The position numbers and the translations under genes are program-made. A stretch of 64,000 nucleotides of DNA from Candidatus Poribacteria bacterium (GTDB taxonomy: Bacteria > Poribacteria > WGA-4E > WGA-3G), in the NCBI GenBank assembly GCA_022827625.1, contig JAJEIE010000027.1, positions 1-64,000 of the forward strand, given 5' to 3'. Below are positions 56,429 to 64,000 of the stretch, piece by piece. Every line of letters starts with the position of its first letter. Positions within the stretch are counted from its first letter, which is position 1. The notes beneath the pieces are model-generated. The model had not been told where the DNA came from and made no database searches. It worked only from the letters and a program-made list of their open reading frames with translations.

Positions 56429-59389
56429 TTGTGTTAGTATAAATCGTTTTGTGCCTCGATTTGAAGCGGCTCTGACGATCTCTTTGAGATGTTCGATTGT
56501 GTTCGATTTTACTATTGGTGTTAAGAAACGAACAATCTGATGCATCTCGGCTTTGCGTTTAGATTGGGTGTATCGGAGTTGGATCTCGGCAATCTCGTTT
56601 TTTAGCGTCTGTTCTTCAGGGACGGTATCTATCCGAAAAGGTGCTTCCGTACTGACGCTGACTTTGTCTTCAAGTGATAACGCCTTGCCGATGATAGCCG
56701 AATACATTCGACTTTCCTCGCTCAACAGCTCTGCATACGGATGTTTAACGATCGGTAACTCAAGCACAAATTGGCTGCCAATAGCATACAAATATCCTTC
56801 GCATGTCCAAGTGACTTCAACTTTCAATTCCTTTTCGAGTCGAAAAAGATTGGAAGATTTGAATTCAATTATTTTGGCGCGGTCGTCCAATTCTAATGCT
56901 TTGTGCATGAATTCAGCCCGCGCTTCGTTCGTGTCAAGACTGGCGAGTTGACTCCGCAGCCTTATGTTAAAACTTCCAGTGACCGTCAATTCTTGACGAA
57001 CGGTGACGCTCATATCTTTCTTGACCTGTACATCGGTGTGAACGCGTTTCAGATTGGATGTCGCGTCTAAAGAGGGACTCTTCTGAAAAAGGTAGAGTCT
57101 GTTCTGTAGGTCCCGGGCGTTTTTGGAGGCGAGGTCCTCTGAACTGTCTGTTTTATTTTCTGTTAGAAACCGCGGGTTGATAATGAGCGTCCATCTATTT
57201 TGGTCGCCCGCCGGAAAATCACCGAAAGCACACGTTTCGGATGTTGGGTCGAGCCAGATAAGTTCATCGTCTTTGTTCCCTTCAACAGCGAGAATCATGT
57301 GATTGAAATAGGCTAACGACGGCACCGCCTTGACTTCCGAACCGCCGTCTGGAAGGTGGGCATTAATGCCGCGTGTATCACCAGCGGAGATGAGGACAGG
57401 ATAGGCGTTAATACCGGCGGATGCAAGCATTGTGGACAGGAGCGTCGTTTTGTCCTTACAGTCGCCTCTACCGTCTTTCAGCACGAGGTTCGCCGGACGG
57501 GGTTTAATCGCCCAAATTCCGAGTTCATAACCGAGATATTGGATGTTCGTTGCAACGTATTCATAGAGCCTTTTCACCTTCTCCTGCCGTGTCCAAGCCC
57601 CTTTAAGGAGCTGCTCCGTCTTTTTGGCAATTTCTGGTGTGAGGGTATCCTGTTCTCGAATCAGTGTAGCGTACCACGTCACGAGTTTGTCCCAAGAATC
57701 GATTGAGGAGATGCTAATGCTATAAGCGAGGTCTTGCGGGGCGGGCATCAGATATTCCTCTTTCAAGGGTGGCACATCCGTCACCTCAAAGGTATAGGTT
57801 CGGGCGTAGTTGCTCTCAGCGATTTCGGGTTGAATAGAGAGAAATTGATCCGTTTGAGAGGCTGCGGGTGCCCCTGAAATCTGGTAATAGAGCTGCTTTT
57901 TCTTCGGAATATGCACAGTCAGTCGATAGTATTGCACCGGCTGTGGTGCTTGGAAATAGACTTTCCGCCAAAATTCGCCTTGCATGACGTGTCCGGCGTT
58001 GTTTGTAGAATAGGCGTAATCAATGATACATCCGTCGGTAACGCCTGGGAGCGAGAAGTACATCAAACGTGCGTCAACGTACAACCCGGCATCTACAGCA
58101 CTCGGTGGGACGAGATCGGTGATCACTTCGTTTACGTCGAGTTCAATAACATTGCCGTCCGAGGTCAGTGTTCGTGCGTGATGGATCGTGACATCGTCTC
58201 TTCCACGCATGTAAGGGATACTCACTTCAGCGAGATCCTTACCGTTTTCATTGAAAATTTTGACGACCCGACGTGTGGAGTAGATGTATCGACTCTTTTC
58301 ATCGATATCCACATCGACACTTTCCCAAAGCACGGCGGCACCGTCGTCTGGATACGTTTTTTGAGAGGGCGCGTTGCGAATGGCTTCTTGAATAGTGTTT
58401 TCATCTGCTTCAGTGATGAAGTCGTACGGGAGCGCGGATCTACCGCCTCGGTAAGTGTTGGCATTGTCGATCTCCGAATCCTCTTGTGCCTCCACTTCGG
58501 TCGGTGATGCGTCGGCGAGAACTTCTGATTCCGACGGTGGTGGTTCCGGTAATGCCGAACGCCGTTTACCCAGAAACGTTTTCTCAGCGAGGGTACCATC
58601 GTTCGCACCTTCTTCGGATGCAAGTGCGGTCATTAGGTTTCGAGAAGCGTTCCCGTCGCCATTGTCATCAAGGTGTGGGTGTTCGGATTGAATCGTACCA
58701 GAATCTGCGTACCACTTTTTCGTCCGCTCCTCTACAGATAGGAACGCTTCTAAGAGCGAGATTGCGCCATCGCTATTTGTATCGGCGGTTGCTGTGGAAA
58801 AGGCATCGACGAAAACATCGCCGAATCCTGCTTGCAATGAATACCCCTCATTCGGTGAACTTGAGGTCAGAATTATACGTTCGGGTGCGCTGAGTTGGGG
58901 TGCCAGCCGCCCGCTGTAAGGGAAACCGAAGATTAATATCTGCGTCTCGGCGGAGATGCCGTTGATAAGCGTTACATATTCTGCTTCGCTGATGTCTCGC
59001 CCCATTAAATTAAACTTCGGCGTGCCTCTACCGATCCGGGATGCGTGCCCGAGCATGAAGAGTAGAAATCGGTCTGAGGGTTGGATTTTCTCAGTGAGTT
59101 GTGCGAACGCCGTTAAGACCGGCTCACGTCTCGATTCAGCGTCGACGAGTCCGGGTTTTTCCGGGTCTCCCATATCTTCAAAGAGGAAGGTAATTTGCGC
59201 TGGGTCGTAGCCGTATTCGTCGGTGAGCAATTGATGGAACCGAGAGGTGGCGCTCCAGAATGCATCGTAAAAAGATTTTTCACCGGCAGCACCCCCAATA
59301 ATCAGGACGTAATCCGCTGCAAAAGAGATCGGTGCAAACATTAAACAGACGACGAGAATTATGAGAATTTTAGTTAATGATTGATGCAT
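56426..59389 (-). CDS. Exported pseudo-caspase/DUF3857/transglutaminase fusion
   Basis: This 987-residue protein has a signal peptide (about 1-25) and a caspase-like (C13/legumain-type) domain (about 26-270). His115 is in MLGHASR, but the Cys of the usual DACYSG is replaced: FGFPYSG, Pro157. EF-hand-like calcium loops follow (203-214, DTNSDGAISLLE, and 241-249). After a linker, a DUF3857 domain (about 350-560) precedes a transglutaminase-like domain with intact Cys644 (GRGDCKDKTTLL), His697 (YFNHMI) and Asp714 (WLDPTSE), and a C-terminal beta domain. The transglutaminase-like part may cut or link peptides; the caspase-like part is probably a non-catalytic binder. It is transcribed on its own strand group. 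Confidence 0.85.
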   Translation of the reverse strand: MHQSLTKILIILVVCLMFAPISFAADYVLIIGGAAGEKSFYDAFWSATSRFHQLLTDEYGYDPAQITFLFEDMGDPEKPGLVDAESRREPVLTAFAQLTEKIQPSDRFLLFMLGHASRIGRGTPKFNLMGRDISEAEYVTLINGISAETQILIFGFPYSGRLAPQLSAPERIILTSSSPNEGYSLQAGFGDVFVDAFSTATADTNSDGAISLLEAFLSVEERTKKWYADSGTIQSEHPHLDDNGDGNASRNLMTALASEEGANDGTLAEKTFLGKRRSALPEPPPSESEVLADASPTEVEAQEDSEIDNANTYRGGRSALPYDFITEADENTIQEAIRNAPSQKTYPDDGAAVLWESVDVDIDEKSRYIYSTRRVVKIFNENGKDLAEVSIPYMRGRDDVTIHHARTLTSDGNVIELDVNEVITDLVPPSAVDAGLYVDARLMYFSLPGVTDGCIIDYAYSTNNAGHVMQGEFWRKVYFQAPQPVQYYRLTVHIPKKKQLYYQISGAPAASQTDQFLSIQPEIAESNYARTYTFEVTDVPPLKEEYLMPAPQDLAYSISISSIDSWDKLVTWYATLIREQDTLTPEIAKKTEQLLKGAWTRQEKVKRLYEYVATNIQYLGYELGIWAIKPRPANLVLKDGRGDCKDKTTLLSTMLASAGINAYPVLISAGDTRGINAHLPDGGSEVKAVPSLAYFNHMILAVEGNKDDELIWLDPTSETCAFGDFPAGDQNRWTLIINPRFLTENKTDSSEDLASKNARDLQNRLYLFQKSPSLDATSNLKRVHTDVQVKKDMSVTVRQELTVTGSFNIRLRSQLASLDTNEARAEFMHKALELDDRAKIIEFKSSNLFRLEKELKVEVTWTCEGYLYAIGSQFVLELPIVKHPYAELLSEESRMYSAIIGKALSLEDKVSVSTEAPFRIDTVPEEQTLKNEIAEIQLRYTQSKRKAEMHQIVRFLTPIVKSNTIEHLKEIVRAASNRGTKRFILTQ

Positions 59390-59425
59390 TTTCTTTCCAA
59401 CCTCCTAATCCGTTCTCTGGGGGAA

Positions 59426-59914
59426 TTATGTATCGAGAGTCGCAATAAAATCACCACTTTTGCCACCTGTTTTTTTCACAAGTCTGACATCAGCGATGAC
59501 CATTTCCCTATCTACCGCTTTACACATATCGTAGACAGTCAATGCCGCGACTGATACAGCGGTGAGTGCTTCCATCTCTACACCTGTGCGTCCGACCGTC
59601 TGGACTTCTGCTTGAATCTCAATCCGTGGTGTATCGGCTGGTATGACGAGTTCAACGCGAATCGAAGTCAATGCGAGCGGATGGCAGAGGGGAATGAGTT
59701 CACCCGTCCGCTTTGCCGCCATGATACCAGCAAGGCGTGCCACCTCTAAAACATCGCCCTTCTTCATTTTTTGCTCGGCGATTAATCGAAGTGTTTCAGG
59801 ACGGGCGGTTATGTGTCCGCGGGCAATCGCGACGCGTACCGTTTCTGGCTTGCCACCGACATCTACCATCCGCGTGTTGCCTTTTTCGTCAAAGTGTGTG
59901 AGTTGTTGGTTCAT
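59426..59914 (-). CDS. moaC: Cyclic pyranopterin monophosphate synthase
   Basis: This 162-residue enzyme of molybdenum cofactor biosynthesis converts the GTP-derived 3',8-cyclo-dihydro-GTP to cyclic pyranopterin monophosphate. [67 protein letters not shown] and KTGGKSGDF are family signatures. ATG 59914 gives standard length; an extension upstream lacks similarity. MoaA is not in the window. The genome therefore makes Moco, consistent with redox enzymes that need it. Confidence 0.96.
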   Translation of the reverse strand: MNQQLTHFDEKGNTRMVDVGGKPETVRVAIARGHITARPETLRLIAEQKMKKGDVLEVARLAGIMAAKRTGELIPLCHPLALTSIRVELVIPADTPRIEIQAEVQTVGRTGVEMEALTAVSVAALTVYDMCKAVDREMVIADVRLVKKTGGKSGDFIATLDT

Positions 59915-60040
59915 TTTTGTATTCTGATTTTGTTTGTAGTAGGGAAACCATTTATTGCCCATCGTTGCTTTTGGACGTGCGATGAATCGCACTACTACGA
60001 ACTGATTCTTAAATTCAAAATGGATGAAGCACGACGTTTG

Positions 60041-61675
60041 TTATACCGGATGTTTTGCTATAATCTGTTCGTATTTTTCACGGAACCGTTGGAGATATTT
60101 CCCTTCACCGTGATATGCATCAACATCTGCGGAATTGGGTTGAATGGCTTCCCTGCGTTTCAAAACTGCAGCACTGAACGCCTCAATATCAAAGGATTGG
60201 TTTTCTGTGTTAACGTCTGCCTCAAGAAATGCTTTCACACCTGCGACAGCGGCGCCAAGCGCTGCGCCCCCTTTTTCCACTGCGAGCGTAGGTCTATTCC
60301 AAATCCCTGCGACACGCCGCATGATTTCCGGGCTATCCGTTGCGCCACCGGTTACAAACAGGGGTGCTTGCGTCTGTTTTGTGAAGATGGCGGAATAGAT
60401 GTAAAGGGCAGCAAGGCTCGTCTCAATAATACCCGTATAGTCTGCCGCTAACGTCTGCTCTGGCGCGGTGCGTATCAGTTCAAAGGCACCGGAAACTGGA
60501 AAAGATTCGGTTTTGGGTTGCCAAAAGGTCATAAACTGCCCCGGTGCGACTGTTTGCAACGCTGCCTCTGCGGGTGCGTATTCTTCTTTTGTGAAACCGT
60601 AATTGGCTCTTACGGCATCCCAGACCATCGCGCCGTTGGTGCGGCACCCGAACATGAAGGGTCGGTTGATGCCGTCGTACATGGCGTTGGCGAATCCTTC
60701 TGGGTCGAGTGTGTCACCGTCCGTTGAAACCATATTGACAAAACTGGTGCCAAGACTCAGTAGGTCTCCAGCAACGGGGACTTTTGCCTGCGGGTTATCA
60801 CCGGAACCTGCTATAACGGTGCATCCAGGATCAAAGCCGTATTTCTCAACGTAATACGCAGCGAGGCTGCCGACAACGGAATCAGGGGGTGCGAGCGTTG
60901 GCAGTTTCGATTGGAATTCTGCCACACCCCCCGGTAAACCGTCCGCCGCTGCTTCTAACAGTGTGTCATCCCATACCTTTTGCTTGTAGTTCATGAGCGA
61001 CATCCCGCAGGCGTTGCCGTAGTCGATAGGGACGTTTGCATTGCCCGTAAGCACGGCTGGAATGAAACTGCTAATCAGTTGGATTTTTGTTGTTGCTTCA
61101 TAGCGTTCAGGGAATTGTTCTCCAACGCGCCGCATCACAGTCCCTGTGAACCGGAGCGGTGCATCTGAACCCGAGCGGGCAATCATCTCCGCTTTTCCGC
61201 CGACGCCGTTTCGGACAGCATCGGTTTGGGCGACAGTGTTAGCGGTCATCCAGATGGGGGCAGTGGGGTACGCGAAAGCGTTCGCCAATAGCACTTTTAA
61301 TTTAGCGGCATTGCTTTCTGACTTTTGCAGGTTGGAGAATATATTCGCGGCGTTTCGGTTCAGATAAACGTGTCCGTGCTGTTGTCCGGATGTGTTGATG
61401 GCAACAATATCCTTTAAGGCGACACCTGCCGCTCGCATATCAGCGAACAAGGCGTCGAGTGAGGCGAGATACATCAACGGCGGCTGCTCGGCTTCGCCTT
61501 CTTCTCTCGGCGGTAAGATGTAATCCTCACCGATACCGAATTGGTTGAGTCGTTCATCGGCTCGGTAGTCGAGTGCGTGTTCAAAGCATTTTTCCGCGCT
61601 GTCTATATCAATGACGACAGCAGATAGGCTTTGTGTGCTGGAATCTAAACCGAGGGCGAGTCTTGTTTTTGGCAC
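60041..61675 (-). CDS. Xylulokinase-like FGGY sugar kinase
   Basis: This 544-residue FGGY-family kinase has the opening LALGLDSSTQSLSAVVIDID, GQQHGHVYLNRN and the ATP-site GSGDNPQAK with catalytic Asp, and C-terminal FVTGGATDSPEIMRRVAG. The long N-terminal half resembles eukaryotic-type xylulokinases. It phosphorylates D-xylulose or a related ketose to feed the pentose phosphate route. It starts 11 nt after the thioredoxin reductase gene and is likely cotranscribed with it. Confidence 0.88.
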   Translation of the reverse strand: MPKTRLALGLDSSTQSLSAVVIDIDSAEKCFEHALDYRADERLNQFGIGEDYILPPREEGEAEQPPLMYLASLDALFADMRAAGVALKDIVAINTSGQQHGHVYLNRNAANIFSNLQKSESNAAKLKVLLANAFAYPTAPIWMTANTVAQTDAVRNGVGGKAEMIARSGSDAPLRFTGTVMRRVGEQFPERYEATTKIQLISSFIPAVLTGNANVPIDYGNACGMSLMNYKQKVWDDTLLEAAADGLPGGVAEFQSKLPTLAPPDSVVGSLAAYYVEKYGFDPGCTVIAGSGDNPQAKVPVAGDLLSLGTSFVNMVSTDGDTLDPEGFANAMYDGINRPFMFGCRTNGAMVWDAVRANYGFTKEEYAPAEAALQTVAPGQFMTFWQPKTESFPVSGAFELIRTAPEQTLAADYTGIIETSLAALYIYSAIFTKQTQAPLFVTGGATDSPEIMRRVAGIWNRPTLAVEKGGAALGAAVAGVKAFLEADVNTENQSFDIEAFSAAVLKRREAIQPNSADVDAYHGEGKYLQRFREKYEQIIAKHPV

Positions 61676-61686
61676 GAGTTCCTCCG

Positions 61687-62649
61687 TTAATTCCCTGGAT
61701 AGGCGCGGTTCTCCAATTCAGCGACGAACTTTTCAGCGGCGATCGCGGCTGCAGCACCGGCACCGGCGGCGGTAATTGCTTGACGAAATACATGGTCATG
61801 CACATCACCTGCGGCGTAGACCCCATTTATGTTTGTGCGCTGCATATCGTCCACGATAATATACCCCTGTTCGTCCATAGTTATGACATCTGTGAAGAGT
61901 TCTGTGTTCGGGATATGTCCTATGAAGATAAACACACCGTCAATCGGAAAGCGTTGCGTTTCTCCGGTTTTAACGTTTTTGAGAGTCGCGCCGGTCACTT
62001 TTTCCGTATCGCCGTTGATCTCTTCAACAACAGTGTCCCAGATGAACTTGATTTTGTCGTTTTTGAAGGCACGTTCCTGCATAATCTGGCTTGCCCGAAG
62101 TTGATCGCGCCGATGGACGATGTATACCTCCGAAGCGTATTTGGTAAGAAAGATGCCTTCTTCTAACGCTGCATCACCACCGCCGACGACGATAAGCCGT
62201 TGGTCTTGAAAGAAAAACCCGTCGCACGTAGCGCAGTAGGAGACACCGCGTCCGCCGTATGCCTCTTCACCGGGAACATTGAGGGTCCGGGGAGAAGCAC
62301 CTGTGGCTATAATCACAGACTTGGCGCGGTATTCTTTCTCGTAGGTCGTAAGGGTAAACGGGTGTTGCGAAAAATCAACGGCTGTTACGGTATCGAATTT
62401 GACTTCGGTGCCGAACCGTTCTGCCTGTTCTTGCATGCCTTGTATGAATATACCGGCTTCGTTGCCGAAGAAACCGGGATAGTTTTCCAAATCAAGGGTT
62501 AGAGAGAGTTGACCGCCGAGCGCATCGCCTGTGATGAGAACAGGTTCAAGCATTGCGCGGGAGGTATAGATACCCGCAGCAAAACCGGCGGTGCCACCGC
62601 CAATAATCACGATATTTCGATCTTCTATGTTGTTTGTGTTGGTTTCCAT
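61687..62649 (-). CDS. trxB: Thioredoxin reductase
   Basis: This 320-residue flavoenzyme reduces thioredoxin with NADPH. FAD motif IIGGGTAGFAAGIYTSRA, redox-active CATC (Cys139, Cys142) and NADPH motif VVGGGDAALEEGIFLTKYA are present, with GVYAAGDVHD near the end. It is full length for the low-molecular-weight TrxB type. The ATG at 62649 lies after AAGGAAATT. It may form an operon with the sugar kinase. Confidence 0.95.
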   Translation of the reverse strand: METNTNNIEDRNIVIIGGGTAGFAAGIYTSRAMLEPVLITGDALGGQLSLTLDLENYPGFFGNEAGIFIQGMQEQAERFGTEVKFDTVTAVDFSQHPFTLTTYEKEYRAKSVIIATGASPRTLNVPGEEAYGGRGVSYCATCDGFFFQDQRLIVVGGGDAALEEGIFLTKYASEVYIVHRRDQLRASQIMQERAFKNDKIKFIWDTVVEEINGDTEKVTGATLKNVKTGETQRFPIDGVFIFIGHIPNTELFTDVITMDEQGYIIVDDMQRTNINGVYAAGDVHDHVFRQAITAAGAGAAAAIAAEKFVAELENRAYPGN

Positions 62650-62700
62650 TCTATTTTTTTAATTTCCTTTAGAAAGCTTTGAAGATAGCACCGATGGCAT

Positions 62701-63522
62701 TTATAAACACAACCGAGGAATCCCGTCGATAATTGGGTAACATCGCTTGCACATTTTGCAGTAGAGACTTTGCTCTTCACTTATGATTTCGCCTTTACAC
62801 TGCGGACAGACGAGAATTTCCTGTAGCGTTTTTCTCTGACGGGTTCGGTTTCCTCTTGCTAAGAGCGATTTGGTGCGGGAAACGATGCTCCGTGGCACTG
62901 TGCTTTTAAGCAACGGTAGCCATTGACTTTGTGCCGAAGTTTCTCTGCCTGCTGCGATAAACTTCTCAAGTGTCTCTGGACATTCCAGCTTCAACGGAGA
63001 TTTTTGTTCTTGTCGTATCTCGTAATCTATTGCGCCTTCCCATTCATATTGGACGAGGAAGAGGCTATGATGCGTAATGTGAAACCGCTTCCAGTACTTG
63101 TCTTTCGCCGCCAATATGTGAAAGAGTTGTCCAAATTGGGGACTCGTGTTGTTCTTTTGTAGTATCAAACGGTTGTCGATTAGGTTGATGATCCAGTTGT
63201 GATAGTGCCATCCGTAAATCCGCTCACCGATTTCAGACGGCGTTTCAATATAGCCGCGGTTCGCTACGCGCATCAATTCGGCGATGAGTTGTCTCGGATC
63301 TTCAACGTGTTCCAAGACATGCGAGCAGATAACATAGTCGAATGCGTTGTCTGCAAAAGGGAGAAACTGTCCATCGGCTTCTACCATCGGGCGATCGGCG
63401 ATGATTTTCCCGCCGCGTTGCTCATCGTCTTCTATGAATTTGTCGCACAAGACATCGGAACGTGTTTTTGGATTGTGACCGCTTCCTATCTCTAAGACAA
63501 AATCGTCGGTGCGAATGTTCAT
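62701..63522 (-). CDS. SAM-dependent methyltransferase with a C-terminal Trm112-like zinc ribbon
   Basis: This 273-residue class I methyltransferase has motif I VLEIGSGHNPKT, FDYVICSHVLEHVEDPRQLI and a C-terminal zinc ribbon LVCPQCKGEIISEEQSLYCKMCKRCYPIIDGIPRL, whose two CxxC pairs resemble Trm112. In eukaryotes and archaea Trm112 is a separate subunit that activates methyltransferases, so the fusion suggests a built-in stabiliser. The ATG overlaps the upstream stop (ATGA). The substrate is unknown; glycan or small-molecule methylation is likely given the pairing with another methyltransferase. Confidence 0.88.
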   Translation of the reverse strand: MNIRTDDFVLEIGSGHNPKTRSDVLCDKFIEDDEQRGGKIIADRPMVEADGQFLPFADNAFDYVICSHVLEHVEDPRQLIAELMRVANRGYIETPSEIGERIYGWHYHNWIINLIDNRLILQKNNTSPQFGQLFHILAAKDKYWKRFHITHHSLFLVQYEWEGAIDYEIRQEQKSPLKLECPETLEKFIAAGRETSAQSQWLPLLKSTVPRSIVSRTKSLLARGNRTRQRKTLQEILVCPQCKGEIISEEQSLYCKMCKRCYPIIDGIPRLCL

Positions 63523-64000
63523 TTTTGGACGACCATAGTGATATAAGGACTCAGATACGGGAAAGCACCGGCGATGATTCTGCCTTTTATACCGAACCCG
63601 ACAGCCTTCTTGACGACGGTGAACCCGTTCAATCGGAAAAATTGGGAAAGATCAATAGGATTGGCGTAATACGCGCTGTCAGCGTCGCCGCCGATGGCAT
63701 CTGCCTGCAAATCGGGTTCACGGTAAATAAAGTTCGGTGATTTCGTGAAGAATCGCTTCCTTATGTGAAGCCTACAGTTCCGTATAAATTGTTTCAGTGC
63801 TTGCTGCTTTGTTTCACCCCAAACGGGTCTGCCGGATTTGCCAGACATCAAAGATAGCCAATCAAATAGCGGGATTAAGGGGGAACAGAGATTCGGTCCA
63901 GAGAGCACGATCCTTCCACCCTTGCGAACGACCCGTATCATTTCCGTTAGTGCTGTTTCTACGTCGGGCAGGTGTTCAATCAGTTCGTTAGAACAGATAA
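63519..64000 (-). CDS. SAM-dependent methyltransferase (type 11), 5' end beyond window
   Basis: The reading frame is open from the window edge to TGA 63519. Its first visible residues, CSNELIEHLPDVETALTEM, are the central part of a Methyltransf_11 domain (acidic loop and post-IV region), followed by IRVVRKGGRIVLSGPN, the last strand region. The SAM-binding motif I lies outside the window. It is translationally coupled to the next methyltransferase by an ATGA overlap. Confidence 0.85.
   Translation of the reverse strand, partial: ICSNELIEHLPDVETALTEMIRVVRKGGRIVLSGPNLCSPLIPLFDWLSLMSGKSGRPVWGETKQQALKQFIRNCRLHIRKRFFTKSPNFIYREPDLQADAIGGDADSAYYANPIDLSQFFRLNGFTVVKKAVGFGIKGRIIAGAFPYLSPYITMVVQK

Noticed and set aside
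1-64000. tRNA or rRNA genes, transposase or integrase genes, replication origin
   Set aside because: I looked for conserved tRNA T-loop sequences, rRNA signatures, DDE or tyrosine recombinase motifs and DnaA-box clusters by eye and saw none; a dedicated search could still find a tRNA.

Overview
The window reads as chromosome of a Gram-negative, environmental, heterotrophic bacterium with about 50% GC. LpxB and LpxK imply a lipid A outer membrane. The gene mix resembles sponge- or seawater-associated Poribacteria and PVC/FCB-type genomes: four phytanoyl-CoA-dioxygenase-like (PhyH) proteins, a formylglycine sulfatase, LamG proteins, an LRR-cadherin protein, a PmoA-like DUF6807 protein, sugar-phosphate isomerase-like proteins and a cyclase-ATPase-TPR giant. 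That taxonomic reading is inference, because no rRNA or other marker gene is present. I saw no tRNA, rRNA, CRISPR array, intact prophage or transposase.

Layout. 1-1922: 5' part of a secreted LRR-cadherin protein on the minus strand, then a 620-bp divergent spacer. 2543-7025: aldo/keto reductase, luciferase-like monooxygenase, NtrC-type regulator and glycerophosphodiester phosphodiesterase. 7151-13545: a probable carbohydrate block (flippase, sulfatase, LamG protein, mannonate-dehydratase-like enzyme, GH32). 13538-16577: unknown proteins, a secreted zinc protease with a VHL-like C-terminal domain, and a Nudix hydrolase. 16687-23159: a small-molecule oxidation island (Gfo/Idh/MocA, four PhyH proteins, DUF6807). 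23554-29926: NuoE-NuoF fusion, MFS transporter, beta-sandwich protein, QueC, an 82-residue Rpn-tail-like protein and tandem HAD hydrolases. 29948-35662 (minus): LamG protein, FAD oxidoreductase, hicBA, LarA-like protein, Ig-like lipoprotein and FAH-family hydrolase. 36002-39523: argC, lpxB, lpxK. 39634-51638 (minus): large membrane protein, isomerase, class III cyclase-ATPase-TPR protein, TPR protein, HtrA protease, M28 peptidase and Crp-like regulator. 51883-53018: eroded defence or toxin-antitoxin remnants (DNA-methylase fragment and a hicBA pair whose toxin gene is frameshifted). 53592-64000: ThuA-like secreted protein, glycosyltransferase, MoxR ATPase, a pseudo-caspase/transglutaminase fusion, MoaC, xylulokinase, thioredoxin reductase and two methyltransferases, the last cut by the window edge.

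Three patterns run across the window. (1) Three exported proteins with unrelated bodies end in the same short C-terminal tag, roughly V[DE]P..K..TTW[GA].[LI]K, which could be a sorting signal. (2) A dispersed repeat with an AACGATTAA end sits directly on gene 3' ends and supplies the stop codon, so unrelated proteins end in ND or NN; related copies reach close to the next start codon. (3) Repeat-like DNA also lies in frame inside two genes, the cyclase-ATPase and the Crp-like regulator, reminiscent of Rickettsia palindromic elements. Promoters readable by eye are sigma70-like, mostly TTGACA-17-TAtAAT, and Shine-Dalgarno use is mixed.
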